A stretch of 13,382 nt of DNA from an uncultured Mitsuokella sp. (GCA_900770895.1 CAAGMF010000140.1:1-13382), one strand, 5' to 3'; shown: positions 7,201 to 13,382, counted from the stretch's first letter. Notes: generated by a model from the sequence alone, not told the origin. Made by a program: numbers and translations.

Positions 7201-7806
7201 TTCGTCGGCCGTACCATCCAGATGTGGAACCCGCTCGAGACGACAGAGAATTTCCCTGAGGGCAAGCCCTGGCTGCTGAACTTCTTCGATCAGATCAAAT
7301 TCTATCCCGTCAGTGCCGAGGAAATACTGCGCGACCGCAATGATTTCCTGCGCGGCAAGTCCCATATAGAGATCGAGCCGTCGAAATTCCATCTCGGCGA
7401 GTACAAGAAATACCTCGCGAGCATCAAAGAGGAAAGTGCGAGATTCAAGGCTCATCAGGAAGCGGCGTTCGAGGCAGAGAAGCAGCGCTGGCACGAGCAG
7501 GGACTTGATACGTTCGTATCCGATGTACCGGAGGCGGCCACTCCGGAGGAGGTCGTGCTGCCCGAGGGTAGTGATCCGGTCTGTGCGACGGTGCCCGGCA
7601 GCGTATGGAAGGTGCTCGTCGCCGAAGGACAGCAGGTGCAGAAGGGCGATACGGTCGCCATACTCGAGAGCATGAAGATGGAGATACCGGTTCAGGCCGG
7701 AGAGACCGGCTGCGTGACCGCGCTCTACATGAATCCCGGCGAGCAGGTGGAGGCAGGCCAGATACTGGCTGGCCTCGAGCAGAGTGAGGAGGCGAAGCGC
7801 GCATGA
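4201..7806 (+). CDS. Biotin-dependent urea/guanidine carboxylase
   Basis: This 1201-residue single-chain enzyme uses ATP and bicarbonate to carboxylate urea (to allophanate) or, as the DUF1989 neighbours suggest, guanidine (to carboxyguanidine). The biotin carboxylase domain spans about 1-445. It contains GYGFLSEN, the ATP-grasp lysine Lys157 with glycine loop STAGGGG, GERDCSVQRRNQKVIEE (223-239) and EVNTRLQVEHGITEE (287-301), with catalytic Arg291. The carboxyltransferase half follows: a KipA-like (AHS2) domain from about 450 (GGVQSTVQDYPG) and a KipI-like (AHS1) domain from about 792 to 1015. The biotin carrier domain at the C-terminus has ESMKMEI, with Lys1159 as the biotinylation site. 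Length and order match the family exactly. AAAGGA lies 10 bases before ATG 4201. The stop overlaps the hydrolase start by 4 bases (ATGA), implying translational coupling. Choosing guanidine over urea needs carboxyltransferase-site residues compared with characterised enzymes. Confidence 0.96.
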   Translation: MFTKVLIANRGAIAVRIERTLRRMGVGSVAVYSQADQDSLHVRNADEAVCLGEGSVQDTYLAIDKIIAAAKETGAQAVHPGYGFLSENTDFATACAAEGITFIGPTAEQIKLFGLKHSARKLAAEAGVPLAPGTGLLSGVDEAAGAASRIGYPVMLKSTAGGGGIGIRICHNEAELRAAYDKVTYLARRNFGDDGVFLEKYVERARHVEVQIFGTEGEVTALGERDCSVQRRNQKVIEESPAPNLPDHVRQAMYEAAERLAAAASYRNAGTVEFLYDEATEEFYFLEVNTRLQVEHGITEEVMGVDLVEWMVREAAGELHDIKSLVPTKPLGHAIEVRVYAEDAQNDFRPGTGRVDDCIFADDTRVETWIRKNVVVTSLYDPMLAKLIVHGRDRAEALKKMQYTLAATKIYGVTTNIPYLAAIIAREDYQAGHLYTKMLDGFTAEEHRLEVLDGGVQSTVQDYPGMIGYWTVGVPPCGAMDSYSFRLGNRLLGNEEGAAGIEMTMRGGRYRFRTCTSFCLTGADMQAELDGEPVPRYRVTQAVAGQVLSLGTAKTGMRAYLLVAGGIDVPETMGSRSTFVDGKFGGHNGRALRTGDTLTLTEACHSSTCASMPLEYTPAITHDWTLGVLAGPQPTSEYLAPEYLQTLTSAEYTVNFNSARTGVRLNGPVPQWVREDGGEAGLHPSNIHDNAYAVGTLDLTGDQSILLGPDGPSLGGFVCPVTLAKAELWKMGQLHPGDKVHFQLLTLEQAAAMRQAMAKNIAFDYTRVELPHTPADVKADDAILAQGSADDMPYCVRLDGEENILIEFGAMELSIDSRFRAHILMQRLAEQNLPIIDMTPGIRSLQVHFDIDQTDARAMAQTVVAANEKLGDIEDITVPSRIIHLPLSWDDPQTQLAARRYQETTRPDAPWCPNNPEFIRRINGLDSLDDVKDIVFSADYLVLGLGDVYLGAPVAAPLDPRHRLVTTKYNPARPWTPENAVGIGGAYLCVYGMEGPGGYQFVGRTIQMWNPLETTENFPEGKPWLLNFFDQIKFYPVSAEEILRDRNDFLRGKSHIEIEPSKFHLGEYKKYLASIKEESARFKAHQEAAFEAEKQRWHEQGLDTFVSDVPEAATPEEVVLPEGSDPVCATVPGSVWKVLVAEGQQVQKGDTVAILESMKMEIPVQAGETGCVTALYMNPGEQVEAGQILAGLEQSEEAKRA

Positions 7807-9159
7807 CGAAGCGTGTACCCGATACATTGACGATAGAGGGCCTGCATGAGGCCTATGATGCCGGACTGACGCCGGCCGAGGTCATAGCAGCGATCAAGGA
7901 ACGCAGTGCCGGACTCGCGGCAAAGCATATCTGGATCACATCGCCCGATGATATGCCGATCGATTCCTATATCGCGGCCTTGCCGGAGCGCGACTATGAG
8001 CGATATCCGCTCTGGGGTATTCCATTTGCCGTAAAGGACAATATCGATGTCGCCGGGGTGCCGACGACGGCAGCCTGCCCGGCCTATGCCTACACGCCGG
8101 AGGAGAGTGCCACGGTCGTAGCAAAGCTCATGGCGGCAGGCGCCATCCCGGTCGGCAAGACGAATCTCGACCAGTTCGCGACTGGGCTCGTCGGGACGCG
8201 CAGTCCCTATGGCGAGGTAGAGAATGCCTACGTCCCCGAGCGCATCAGCGGCGGCTCGAGCTCGGGCTCTGCAGTGAGCGTAGCGACAGGGCTGGCGGCT
8301 TTCGCTCTCGGTACGGATACGGCCGGATCGGGGCGCGTGCCGGCGATGCTGCAGGCACTCGTAGGGTACAAGCCGCCACTCGGGGCCTGGAGCACGCATG
8401 GTGTCGTACCGGCCTGCGCCAGCCTTGACTGCGTGACCGTGTTCGCACATGACCTCGAGGAGGCAAAGGCGGTGGACCGTATTGCCCGCGGCTATGATGC
8501 GGATTGGCTGCTGGTCCCGGCATATCGAGCACCAGGCTGACGCCTTGCCGGAGCGCATACTCATAGCAGATGAGGCGGAGCTCACATTCTTCGGCGTAGC
8601 ACCCGATGATGCGCGGGCCAAATGGCGGGCGTCCGTGGCGCGACTCGAGAAGCTGGGTGTGCCCGCTGAAATCATATCGATCAAGGACTTCATGGACGCT
8701 GCGAAACTGCTCTATGATGGCGCATTCGTCGCAGAGCGCTGGGCTGATCTCGGTGACTTCGTCCGGTCGCATGGCGATGAGGTGTTCCCGGTCACCAAAG
8801 GCATATTGGAGACGGGCGGCAAGAGCGAGTATACAGCAGCGCGCCTGTTCCTGGATATGCACAAGCTGCAGGAATACCGCCATCGGGCAGCCGCTGTCCT
8901 GCAGGGGGCAGTGCTCGTCATGCCGACGGCGGGTGGCACGTTCACGCGCGATATGGTGCGTGACGATCCGGTGGCCACGAACAGCCAGATGGGGCTTTAT
9001 ACGAATCACTGCAATCTGCTCGACCTCGCGGCCATAGCAGTGCCCGAGGACAGCCAGGACAGGGAGAATCCTTTCGGCATCACCATATTCGCCCTGCACG
9101 AGGCAGAGCACCTCATATGCGGCACGGCTGCCGCCTTCCTGGCCAGCGCAGGCCGCTGA
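7803..9159 (+). pseudogene. atzF: Allophanate hydrolase (amidase-signature domain), frameshifted near 8505
   Basis: The gene encodes the amidase that splits allophanate into ammonia and CO2, the last step of the pathway. The first frame (7803-8540) shows catalytic Lys78 in FAVKDNID, the cis-Ser region GGSSSGS (150-156) and nucleophile Ser176 in TDTAGSGRVPA. It goes out of frame after GYDAD and stops at TGA 8538-8540. Homology continues in the +1-shifted frame with WSRHIEHQADALPERI, then a normal amidase C-terminal part (PVTKGILETGGKS, VMPTAGGTF, TNHCNLLDLAAIAVP, NPFGITIF) to TGA 9157-9159. Removing one base in GATTGG (8502-8507) restores one ORF of about 451 codons. This may be a true mutation or a sequencing/assembly error. 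Even repaired, the product lacks the ~150-residue C-terminal domain of AtzF-type enzymes (~600 residues). ATG overlaps the carboxylase stop. Confidence 0.9.
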
Positions 9160-9197
9160 GCATGATTTCATGATTGTAGAGAAAAGCGAGGTACACT

Positions 9198-9599
9198 ATG
9201 GCAGCAAACAGCAACGCAACCGAGGATCAGCTGGTCCGCGTGGAGATCATAATAAATATGGACCGTATGACGCCGCTCATCAAGCGGCTCTACAAGGAGG
9301 GCATGTACACCGGCGTGACCGTGTTCCAGGCCATGGGCTGCGGTGTCGAGAAAGGCTCGTTCGAGTTCGAATATGATGATCAGGGCAAGCCGGAGGAATT
9401 CCAGCTGCTCCCCAAGACCGTCGTCGTCATCGTCTGCAAGAAGTCCGAATTGGATAAACTCATCGATATCGTGAAGCTCGAGCTTTATTCGGGCCATATC
9501 GGTGATGGCAAGATATTCGTGTCCGATATCGAGAATGCCATCCGCGTCCGCACCGGCGAGGAAGGTCTGGCAGCCATGCTGCCTTCGCAGGTCGTATGA
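9198..9599 (+). CDS. PII-family (GlnB/GlnK-like) signalling protein with altered T-loop
   Basis: This 133-residue protein has the PII trimer fold pattern. VEIIINMDRMTPLIKRLY corresponds to strand 1 and helix 1, and GVTVFQAMGCG leads into the T-loop. The B-loop signature GHIGDGKIFVSDIENAIRVRTGEEG (99-123) retains the nucleotide-contacting Lys105, Arg116 and Arg118. It deviates from GlnB in several ways. The residue equivalent to 2-oxoglutarate/Mg-linked Gln39 is Glu51. The T-loop between Gly53 and Pro72 is 3 residues longer and has no Tyr at the uridylylation position, though Tyr59 lies within it. Lys85 of the E. coli TGKIGDGKI block is His100. A ~10-residue N-terminal extension precedes strand 1. 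GAGG lies 6 bases before ATG 9198. As last gene of the operon, 38 bases after the hydrolase, it probably tunes the carboxylase pathway or nitrogen supply rather than acting as the general PII. Its partner is unknown. Confidence 0.88.
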   Translation: MAANSNATEDQLVRVEIIINMDRMTPLIKRLYKEGMYTGVTVFQAMGCGVEKGSFEFEYDDQGKPEEFQLLPKTVVVIVCKKSELDKLIDIVKLELYSGHIGDGKIFVSDIENAIRVRTGEEGLAAMLPSQVV

Positions 9600-9622
9600 T
9601 TCCGATGATATAAATTGAAAAG

Positions 9623-9684
9623 AAAACCCTCGTTCGGGATAGGAGCCGGCGCTTGCGCCGCCATATCGCGGATGAGGGTTTTTT
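9623..9684. terminator. Branched terminator at the end of the carboxylase operon
   Basis: AAAACCCTC (9623-9631) pairs with GAGGGTTTT (9674-9682), followed by TT, as an outer stem. A separate GC hairpin, CGGCGC TT GCGCCG (9647-9660), is nested inside. The outer stem alone, with a 42-base interior, would be slow to form, so the inner hairpin may help bring the arms together. The minus-strand arm also ends T-rich (TTTTCTTTTC), so it could work in both directions. Confidence 0.75.
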
Positions 9685-9735
9685 AGCGTCAGAGCCGCAG
9701 TTTGGAGCAACTTCCTGCTCTGTCATGCGAATGGC

Positions 9736-9777
9736 TTGCTTTCTGAGGATTTACATAGTAGAATTAAACAATACGAT
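9736..9777 (+). promoter_or_regulatory. Candidate promoter of the wecG/tagA-like gene
   Basis: Two alternatives overlap: TTTACA (9750-9755) with TACGAT (9772-9777) at 16 bases, or TTGCTT (9736-9741) with TAGAAT (9759-9764) at 17 bases. The preceding terminator and the 118-base gap before the gene make an independent promoter likely, but which box pair is used is not clear. Confidence 0.45.
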
Positions 9778-9801
9778 GGCTGTCAGTTAGGAGGAAGAGA
9801 T

Positions 9802-10527
9802 TTGGCAGAGAAAGTAGATATCCTGGGCGTCAAGGTAGATTCGGTGACCATGGCAGAGGCCGTGGCACAGGTCGAGAACTATATGGACGAACGGGCTGGA
9901 GTGCTCATCGCTACCGCCAATGCTGAAATGATCATGCGGGCTACGCATGATGCGGAATTGCTGAAAATATTGAATGAGGCAGCGCTCGTCGTGCCGGATG
10001 GAGCTGGTACGGTATGGGCGGCTCATCATCTGGGGGCAGAGATGCCGGAGCGCGTGGCGGGCTATGATCTGGCCCAGCGGCTCATGGCCGAGGCTCCGGC
10101 CCGGGGACAGCGGATATTTTTCTTCGGCTCGGCTCCCGGCGTGGCCGAAAAGGCGAAGCAGAAGGCCGAGGCACTCTATCCGGGCATCAATATCGTTGGT
10201 ACGCGCAACGGCTTCTTTACGGAGAAGGATGAGCCAGAGATCATAGCCCAGATCAAGGCAGCCCAGCCAGACCTGCTGCTGGCAGCTCTTGGCGTACCAA
10301 AGCAGGAGAAGTGGCTTTACCATCATCTGACGGAGCTCGGCGTGCCGGTATCCATAGGAGTGGGCGGTACGCTCGATGTCATGGCCGGCGTCATGAAGCG
10401 TGCGCCTCGCTGGATGCAGAAGGCGAAACTCGAGTGGCTGTTCCGGGGCATGATGCAGCCGCAGCGGGCAGGGCGTCTGCTGGCACTGCCGAAATTCGTG
10501 CTGAAAGTTCATCGCCACAGGCATTGA
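9802..10527 (+). CDS. WecG/TagA/CpsF-family glycosyltransferase (GT26)
   Basis: This 241-residue enzyme family adds N-acetylmannosamine(-uronic acid) or a similar sugar to undecaprenyl-PP-linked GlcNAc on the inner face of the membrane, early in surface polysaccharide assembly. Family marks are TANAEMI with Asn40, VVPDGAGTVW with the likely catalytic Asp66 and GYDL. Also present are FFGSAPGVAEKA, AALGVPKQEKWLY (156-161 being PKQEKW) and GVGGTLDVMAGVMKRAPRWM, followed by the LEWLFR block and a basic C-terminus (KVHRHRH) that may bind the membrane. The start was taken as TTG 9802 because AGGAGG (9789-9794) lies 7 bases upstream and the conserved VDILGVKVD block begins right after. The longer in-frame ATG at 9736 has no ribosome site. 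It has no polysaccharide gene beside it, so the acceptor and product are unknown. Confidence 0.88.
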   Translation: MAEKVDILGVKVDSVTMAEAVAQVENYMDERAGVLIATANAEMIMRATHDAELLKILNEAALVVPDGAGTVWAAHHLGAEMPERVAGYDLAQRLMAEAPARGQRIFFFGSAPGVAEKAKQKAEALYPGINIVGTRNGFFTEKDEPEIIAQIKAAQPDLLLAALGVPKQEKWLYHHLTELGVPVSIGVGGTLDVMAGVMKRAPRWMQKAKLEWLFRGMMQPQRAGRLLALPKFVLKVHRHRH

Positions 10528-10585
10528 TTCGCAGCGCGTGTATATGTCTATGGCATTGAAATAAAGCATCTCCTGCTAAAAAGCA

Positions 10586-10614
10586 TAGACAAAAGCGGAG
10601 TAATCGCTTATAAT
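10586..10614 (+). promoter_or_regulatory. Promoter of the psd-pssA-glycosyltransferase unit
   Basis: TAGACA (10586-10591), 17 bases, then a perfect TATAAT (10609-10614). The element starts with TAGACAAAAG, identical to the luxR promoter start at 1626-1635. Transcription should begin near 10621, some 38 bases before psd. Confidence 0.75.
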
Positions 10615-10658
10615 TTGAATTTGGTGAAATAACATAAGACAAAGGAGAGGACAGCTCG

Positions 10659-11294
10659 GTGTATATAGTCAGAGAGGGCTATCCATTCATCTGCTTTTTC
10701 GGCCTGCTCGGTCTGCTCGCCTATTGGGCGGGCGGCTGGGGCTGGGCCGTCGTGCCATTCGTGCTCATGGCGTATTTCTGCTTTTTCTTCCGCAACCCGA
10801 AGCGTACGGTCGTACAGGATGCCAAGGCAATTCTGTCGCCGGCTGATGGTACGGTGCAGGAAATCGTGGCTGTGCCGGATGATTCGTTCGTGGGCGAGCC
10901 GGCGCACAAGGTCGTCATATTCATGTCGGTTTTCAACGTCCATGTCAATCGCAGCCCGATTGATGGCGAGATCAAGCTGCAGAAGTATTTCTGCGGCCGC
11001 TTCCGGCCGGCCTATAAGGATGAGGTCGGCTTCGTGAACGAGCATCATCTGCTCGGCATCGAGAATGAGGCCATCGGACTGCGCATAACGGTGAAGCAGA
11101 TAGCCGGCATACTGGCCCGGCGTATCGTGAGCTGGGTCACGCTCGATGATGAGCTGAAGCAGGGTGAACTGTACGGCATGATCAGATTCGGCTCGTGTCT
11201 CGAGGTTGTGATGCCGGACCGCGTGCAGGTACAGGTGAAGCCCGGTGATAAGGTCGTAGGCGGCAGAACGGTAATCGGGAGGCTTGATGATTAA
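10659..11294 (+). CDS. psd: Phosphatidylserine decarboxylase, short (archaeal-type) form
   Basis: This 211-residue proenzyme makes phosphatidylethanolamine from phosphatidylserine at the inner membrane. It begins with a hydrophobic anchor (about residues 8-38) ending in FFFRNPKR, the start of the conserved core. ILSPADGTVQEI, VIFMSVFNVHVNRSPIDGEI and EHHLLGIENE are typical family blocks. The self-cleavage site is RFGSCLEV with Gly178-Ser179; the serine becomes the pyruvoyl cofactor, giving a ~32-residue alpha chain. The short length matches the Psd form common in Firmicutes, not the ~300-residue E. coli type. GTG 10659 is used, with AAAGGAG 11 bases upstream; no nearer ATG fits the anchor. 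Its TAA overlaps the pssA ATG by one base, so the two are coupled. Confidence 0.95.
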   Translation: MYIVREGYPFICFFGLLGLLAYWAGGWGWAVVPFVLMAYFCFFFRNPKRTVVQDAKAILSPADGTVQEIVAVPDDSFVGEPAHKVVIFMSVFNVHVNRSPIDGEIKLQKYFCGRFRPAYKDEVGFVNEHHLLGIENEAIGLRITVKQIAGILARRIVSWVTLDDELKQGELYGMIRFGSCLEVVMPDRVQVQVKPGDKVVGGRTVIGRLDD

Positions 11295-12004
11295 TGGATT
11301 ATAGACGTTTCTTACCGAATTTGTGTACGTCGATGAATCTGGTTTTCGGCATGTGTTCGATTCTCGCCACATACAGCGGTTCTTTCTTCTGGGGCTCGCT
11401 GTTCATATTGCTGGCGCTCGTAGCCGATGGACTTGATGGGCGCACCGCGCGGTTCTTCGGGGTGGCCAGCGAGATGGGCAAGGAGATGGACTCGCTTTGC
11501 GATCTCGGCTCGTTCGGTATAGCGCCGGCGTTCCTGGCCTGGTCGCTCGTACTCCATCAGTATGGTCTGATCGGTGTGGCCGTCGTCATCATTTTCGCTG
11601 TCTGCGGCATGTGGCGGCTCGCACGCTTCAATGTCAATGCCAGTGTCGTGCATGGGTACTTCATGGGGCTGGCCATTCCGGCGGGCGGCAACATCGTGGC
11701 TATGTCGACGCTGCTGTTCACGCAAATCGGTTTCGATGTCTCGCAGCTTGGCCTGGCCTATCCGATCATCATGGCAGTCGTAGGCTATCTGATGATCAGC
11801 CATGTCCATTACCCGAACTTCAAGGGCGATGGCGGGGAGCCGATCTACCTCGTCACGAAGATCGCGGCCCTCGTCATATTCGCAGCCATCATCTGGCTCG
11901 GACGCGAGGCCATATTGCCGGCCATAGCCATAGCTGTATTCGGCACCTATGCGATCGCTGGCATCATCAATACGCTTTTGGCACTGTTTGCAAAGGAAGG
12001 CTGA
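11294..12004 (+). CDS. pssA: CDP-diacylglycerol-serine O-phosphatidyltransferase
   Basis: This 236-residue integral membrane enzyme joins CDP-diacylglycerol and serine to form phosphatidylserine, the substrate of the Psd encoded just before it. The CDP-alcohol phosphotransferase motif DGxxARx8Gx3Dx3D is complete: Asp48-Gly49, Ala52-Arg53, Gly62, Asp66 and Asp70. Around it are six to eight hydrophobic segments, with the first two before the motif and the rest after residue 75. The PNLCTSMNLVFGM opening is typical of type II (Bacillus-like) PssA. The start overlaps the psd stop (TAATG). GGGAGG about 11 bases upstream lies inside psd. The next gene starts 6 bases after the stop, so the three genes form one operon. 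Confidence 0.95.
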   Translation: MDYRRFLPNLCTSMNLVFGMCSILATYSGSFFWGSLFILLALVADGLDGRTARFFGVASEMGKEMDSLCDLGSFGIAPAFLAWSLVLHQYGLIGVAVVIIFAVCGMWRLARFNVNASVVHGYFMGLAIPAGGNIVAMSTLLFTQIGFDVSQLGLAYPIIMAVVGYLMISHVHYPNFKGDGGEPIYLVTKIAALVIFAAIIWLGREAILPAIAIAVFGTYAIAGIINTLLALFAKEG

Positions 12005-12010
12005 TTCCTC

Positions 12011-13270
12011 TTGAATTATACGTTTGACATCATCATGGTGCCAATGCAGATACTTATTTTCCTGTTCACGCTCTATTTCTTCGTCATAGGTTTCTGCGGC
12101 ATGTGGCGTCGCAAGGAACACAAGATCATGACGCCGAAGAAGACGTTCGCGGTCATCGTGGCGGCGCATAACGAGCATGCCGTCATCGGTCAGCTCGTCG
12201 ACAATCTGCAGCAGCTGAACTATCCGAAGAACCTTTATGATATCTACGTCATCGCCGATAACTGCAGCGATAATACGGGTGAGATAGCCGCAGCCAAGGG
12301 CGCGATTGTCGAGACGCGTGTCCATCCGACGAAGAAGTCGAAGGGCTGGGCGCTGGCCTGGATGTTCGACCGGCTGTTCAAGATGGACAAGCAGTATGAT
12401 GCGGTTGTCATATTTGATGCAGATAACCTCGTCCATCCGCAGTTCCTCATGGAGATGAACAACCGTCTCTGCAAGGGCGATAAGATCATCCAGGGCTATC
12501 TCGATGCGAAAAACCCATACGATACCTGGGTATCGGGTACATTCGCTATCGCTTTCTGGGTCATCGACCACATCTCACATCTGGCCAAGACGAATATCGG
12601 TCTCTCGGCCTGCCTCGGTGGTACGGGCATGTGCATAACGACGGACGTGCTGAAGAAGCATGGCTGGCGGGCAACGTGTCTGACGGAGGATATGGAGTTC
12701 ACGATGCAGTCGCTGGCTGAGGGCATAAAGACGACGTGGGCCCATGATGCCATTGTCTATGATGAGAAGCCGCTGACGTTCAAGCAGTCCTGGAATCAGC
12801 GCAAGCGCTGGGCGCAGGGACAGTTCGATGTCGCACATCGCTATATACCGAAGATGCTCGTCGAGGGCTGGAAGCAGAAGGATATCCGCATCTGGGATGG
12901 CTGCATCTACCTGTTGCAGCCGCACTTCCTGATGATATCGACGGTGTTCGTCATCATCAGCTATATCCAGCTGGCATTCCCGCCATTCTATACGAACATA
13001 TACTCGCTGATGCCATCACAGCTCATGACGGCCATCATGCTGGGCCAGTATATCCTGCCGATGATCATCCTGTTCAAGATACGGGCCAAGTGGAAGGCAT
13101 GGGTCTACATGCTGCTCTATCCGGTATTCATATATTCCTGGATTCCGATCATATTCCTGGGATTCATTCATCGCAACGAGCATGAGTGGAGCCATACACA
13201 GCACACGCGCGCCATGAGTATGGAGGATATCATGGGCAATGTGAAGAACACGAAAGATCTGGTTAAATAA
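12011..13270 (+). CDS. Membrane glycosyltransferase family 2 (BcsA/NodC-like)
   Basis: This 419-residue inner-membrane protein has an N-terminal helix at about 9-32, a cytoplasmic GT-A domain at about 44-260 and C-terminal membrane segments at about 295-390. Processive-type GT2 signatures are present: VAAHNE (50-55), ADNCSDNTG (82-90), DAD at 136-138, catalytic TED at 215-217 and QRKRW at 243-247, with CLGGTGM between. This resembles hyaluronan/chitin/cellulose synthase-like enzymes, but the donor sugar and acceptor cannot be told. TTG 12011 is chosen for AAGGAAGG 10 bases upstream; ATG 12035 in the same frame is an alternative that shortens the protein by 8 residues. Being in the phosphatidylethanolamine operon suggests a glycolipid or surface polymer linked to lipid metabolism (inference). 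The histidine-rich tail HRNEHEWSHTQHTR follows the last membrane segment. No clear terminator is visible in the 112 bases after the stop. Confidence 0.9.
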   Translation: MNYTFDIIMVPMQILIFLFTLYFFVIGFCGMWRRKEHKIMTPKKTFAVIVAAHNEHAVIGQLVDNLQQLNYPKNLYDIYVIADNCSDNTGEIAAAKGAIVETRVHPTKKSKGWALAWMFDRLFKMDKQYDAVVIFDADNLVHPQFLMEMNNRLCKGDKIIQGYLDAKNPYDTWVSGTFAIAFWVIDHISHLAKTNIGLSACLGGTGMCITTDVLKKHGWRATCLTEDMEFTMQSLAEGIKTTWAHDAIVYDEKPLTFKQSWNQRKRWAQGQFDVAHRYIPKMLVEGWKQKDIRIWDGCIYLLQPHFLMISTVFVIISYIQLAFPPFYTNIYSLMPSQLMTAIMLGQYILPMIILFKIRAKWKAWVYMLLYPVFIYSWIPIIFLGFIHRNEHEWSHTQHTRAMSMEDIMGNVKNTKDLVK

Positions 13271-13382
13271 GATAGACAAGAATATGGCCTTGTCAGGCTC
13301 AGGCATGCAGTACCGCGGCAGGCATAGTTCCTTCATTGCGCTATTGTGGTTTGGCTAAAATAAAATTTTTCCCATTAATAGG

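Noticed and set aside
9736..9801. ATG 9736 as start of the WecG/TagA-like gene.
   Set aside because: No ribosome site upstream and the extra residues are not family-like; TTG 9802 has AGGAGG at 7 bases and begins at the conserved core.
13271..13382. Promoter or terminator in the last 112 bases.
   Set aside because: A weak TTCATT (13333) - TAAAAT (13356) pair at 17 bases is present but matches the -35 poorly; no terminator hairpin with a T run was found and the downstream gene is outside the window.
1..13382. CRISPR arrays, tRNA/rRNA genes, insertion sequences, prophage or toxin-antitoxin genes.
   Set aside because: No regularly spaced repeats, cloverleaf genes, transposase motifs or terminal inverted repeats were seen on either strand.

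Overview
The window looks like a chromosomal segment of a GC-rich, anaerobic Gram-negative Firmicute of the Selenomonadaceae type (Selenomonas/Mitsuokella-like). That placement is an inference from the GC-rich coding sequence, strong AGGAGG ribosome sites and the gene families present. It is not proven by any marker gene here, because only part of aspS is present.

Layout: (1) 1-696, the 3' end of aspS, closed by a long hairpin terminator that can serve both strands. (2) 792-1448 on the minus strand, the C-terminal half of an APC-type amino acid/amine permease that still has its own promoter, ribosome site and start codon. (3) 1626-2532, a divergent luxR-type regulator whose mRNA leader contains an intrinsic terminator just before the ribosome site. 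(4) 2533-2748, a non-coding stretch with a second terminator, a 10-bp direct repeat and candidate regulator sites. (5) 2749-9599, an operon with two DUF1989 proteins, a 1201-residue biotin-dependent urea/guanidine carboxylase, an allophanate hydrolase broken by a frameshift, and a divergent PII-family protein, closed by a terminator. (6) 9802-10527, a WecG/TagA-type glycosyltransferase. (7) 10659-13270, a tightly packed psd-pssA-glycosyltransferase 2 unit for phosphatidylethanolamine synthesis plus an unknown membrane sugar transfer.

The central operon has the arrangement now associated with guanidine breakdown as a nitrogen source. The carboxylase makes carboxyguanidine, the two DUF1989 proteins (carboxyguanidine deiminase subunits) release ammonia to give allophanate, and allophanate hydrolase releases the remaining ammonia and CO2. 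A simple urea carboxylase route cannot be excluded from sequence alone. Four features stand out. The hydrolase is frameshifted near 8505 and lacks the usual C-terminal domain. A PII-like protein with an altered T-loop sits at the operon end. The adjacent permease has lost its N-terminal half. Both the regulator and the operon have terminator hairpins upstream of their first ribosome site. No known guanidine riboswitch was recognised by eye.
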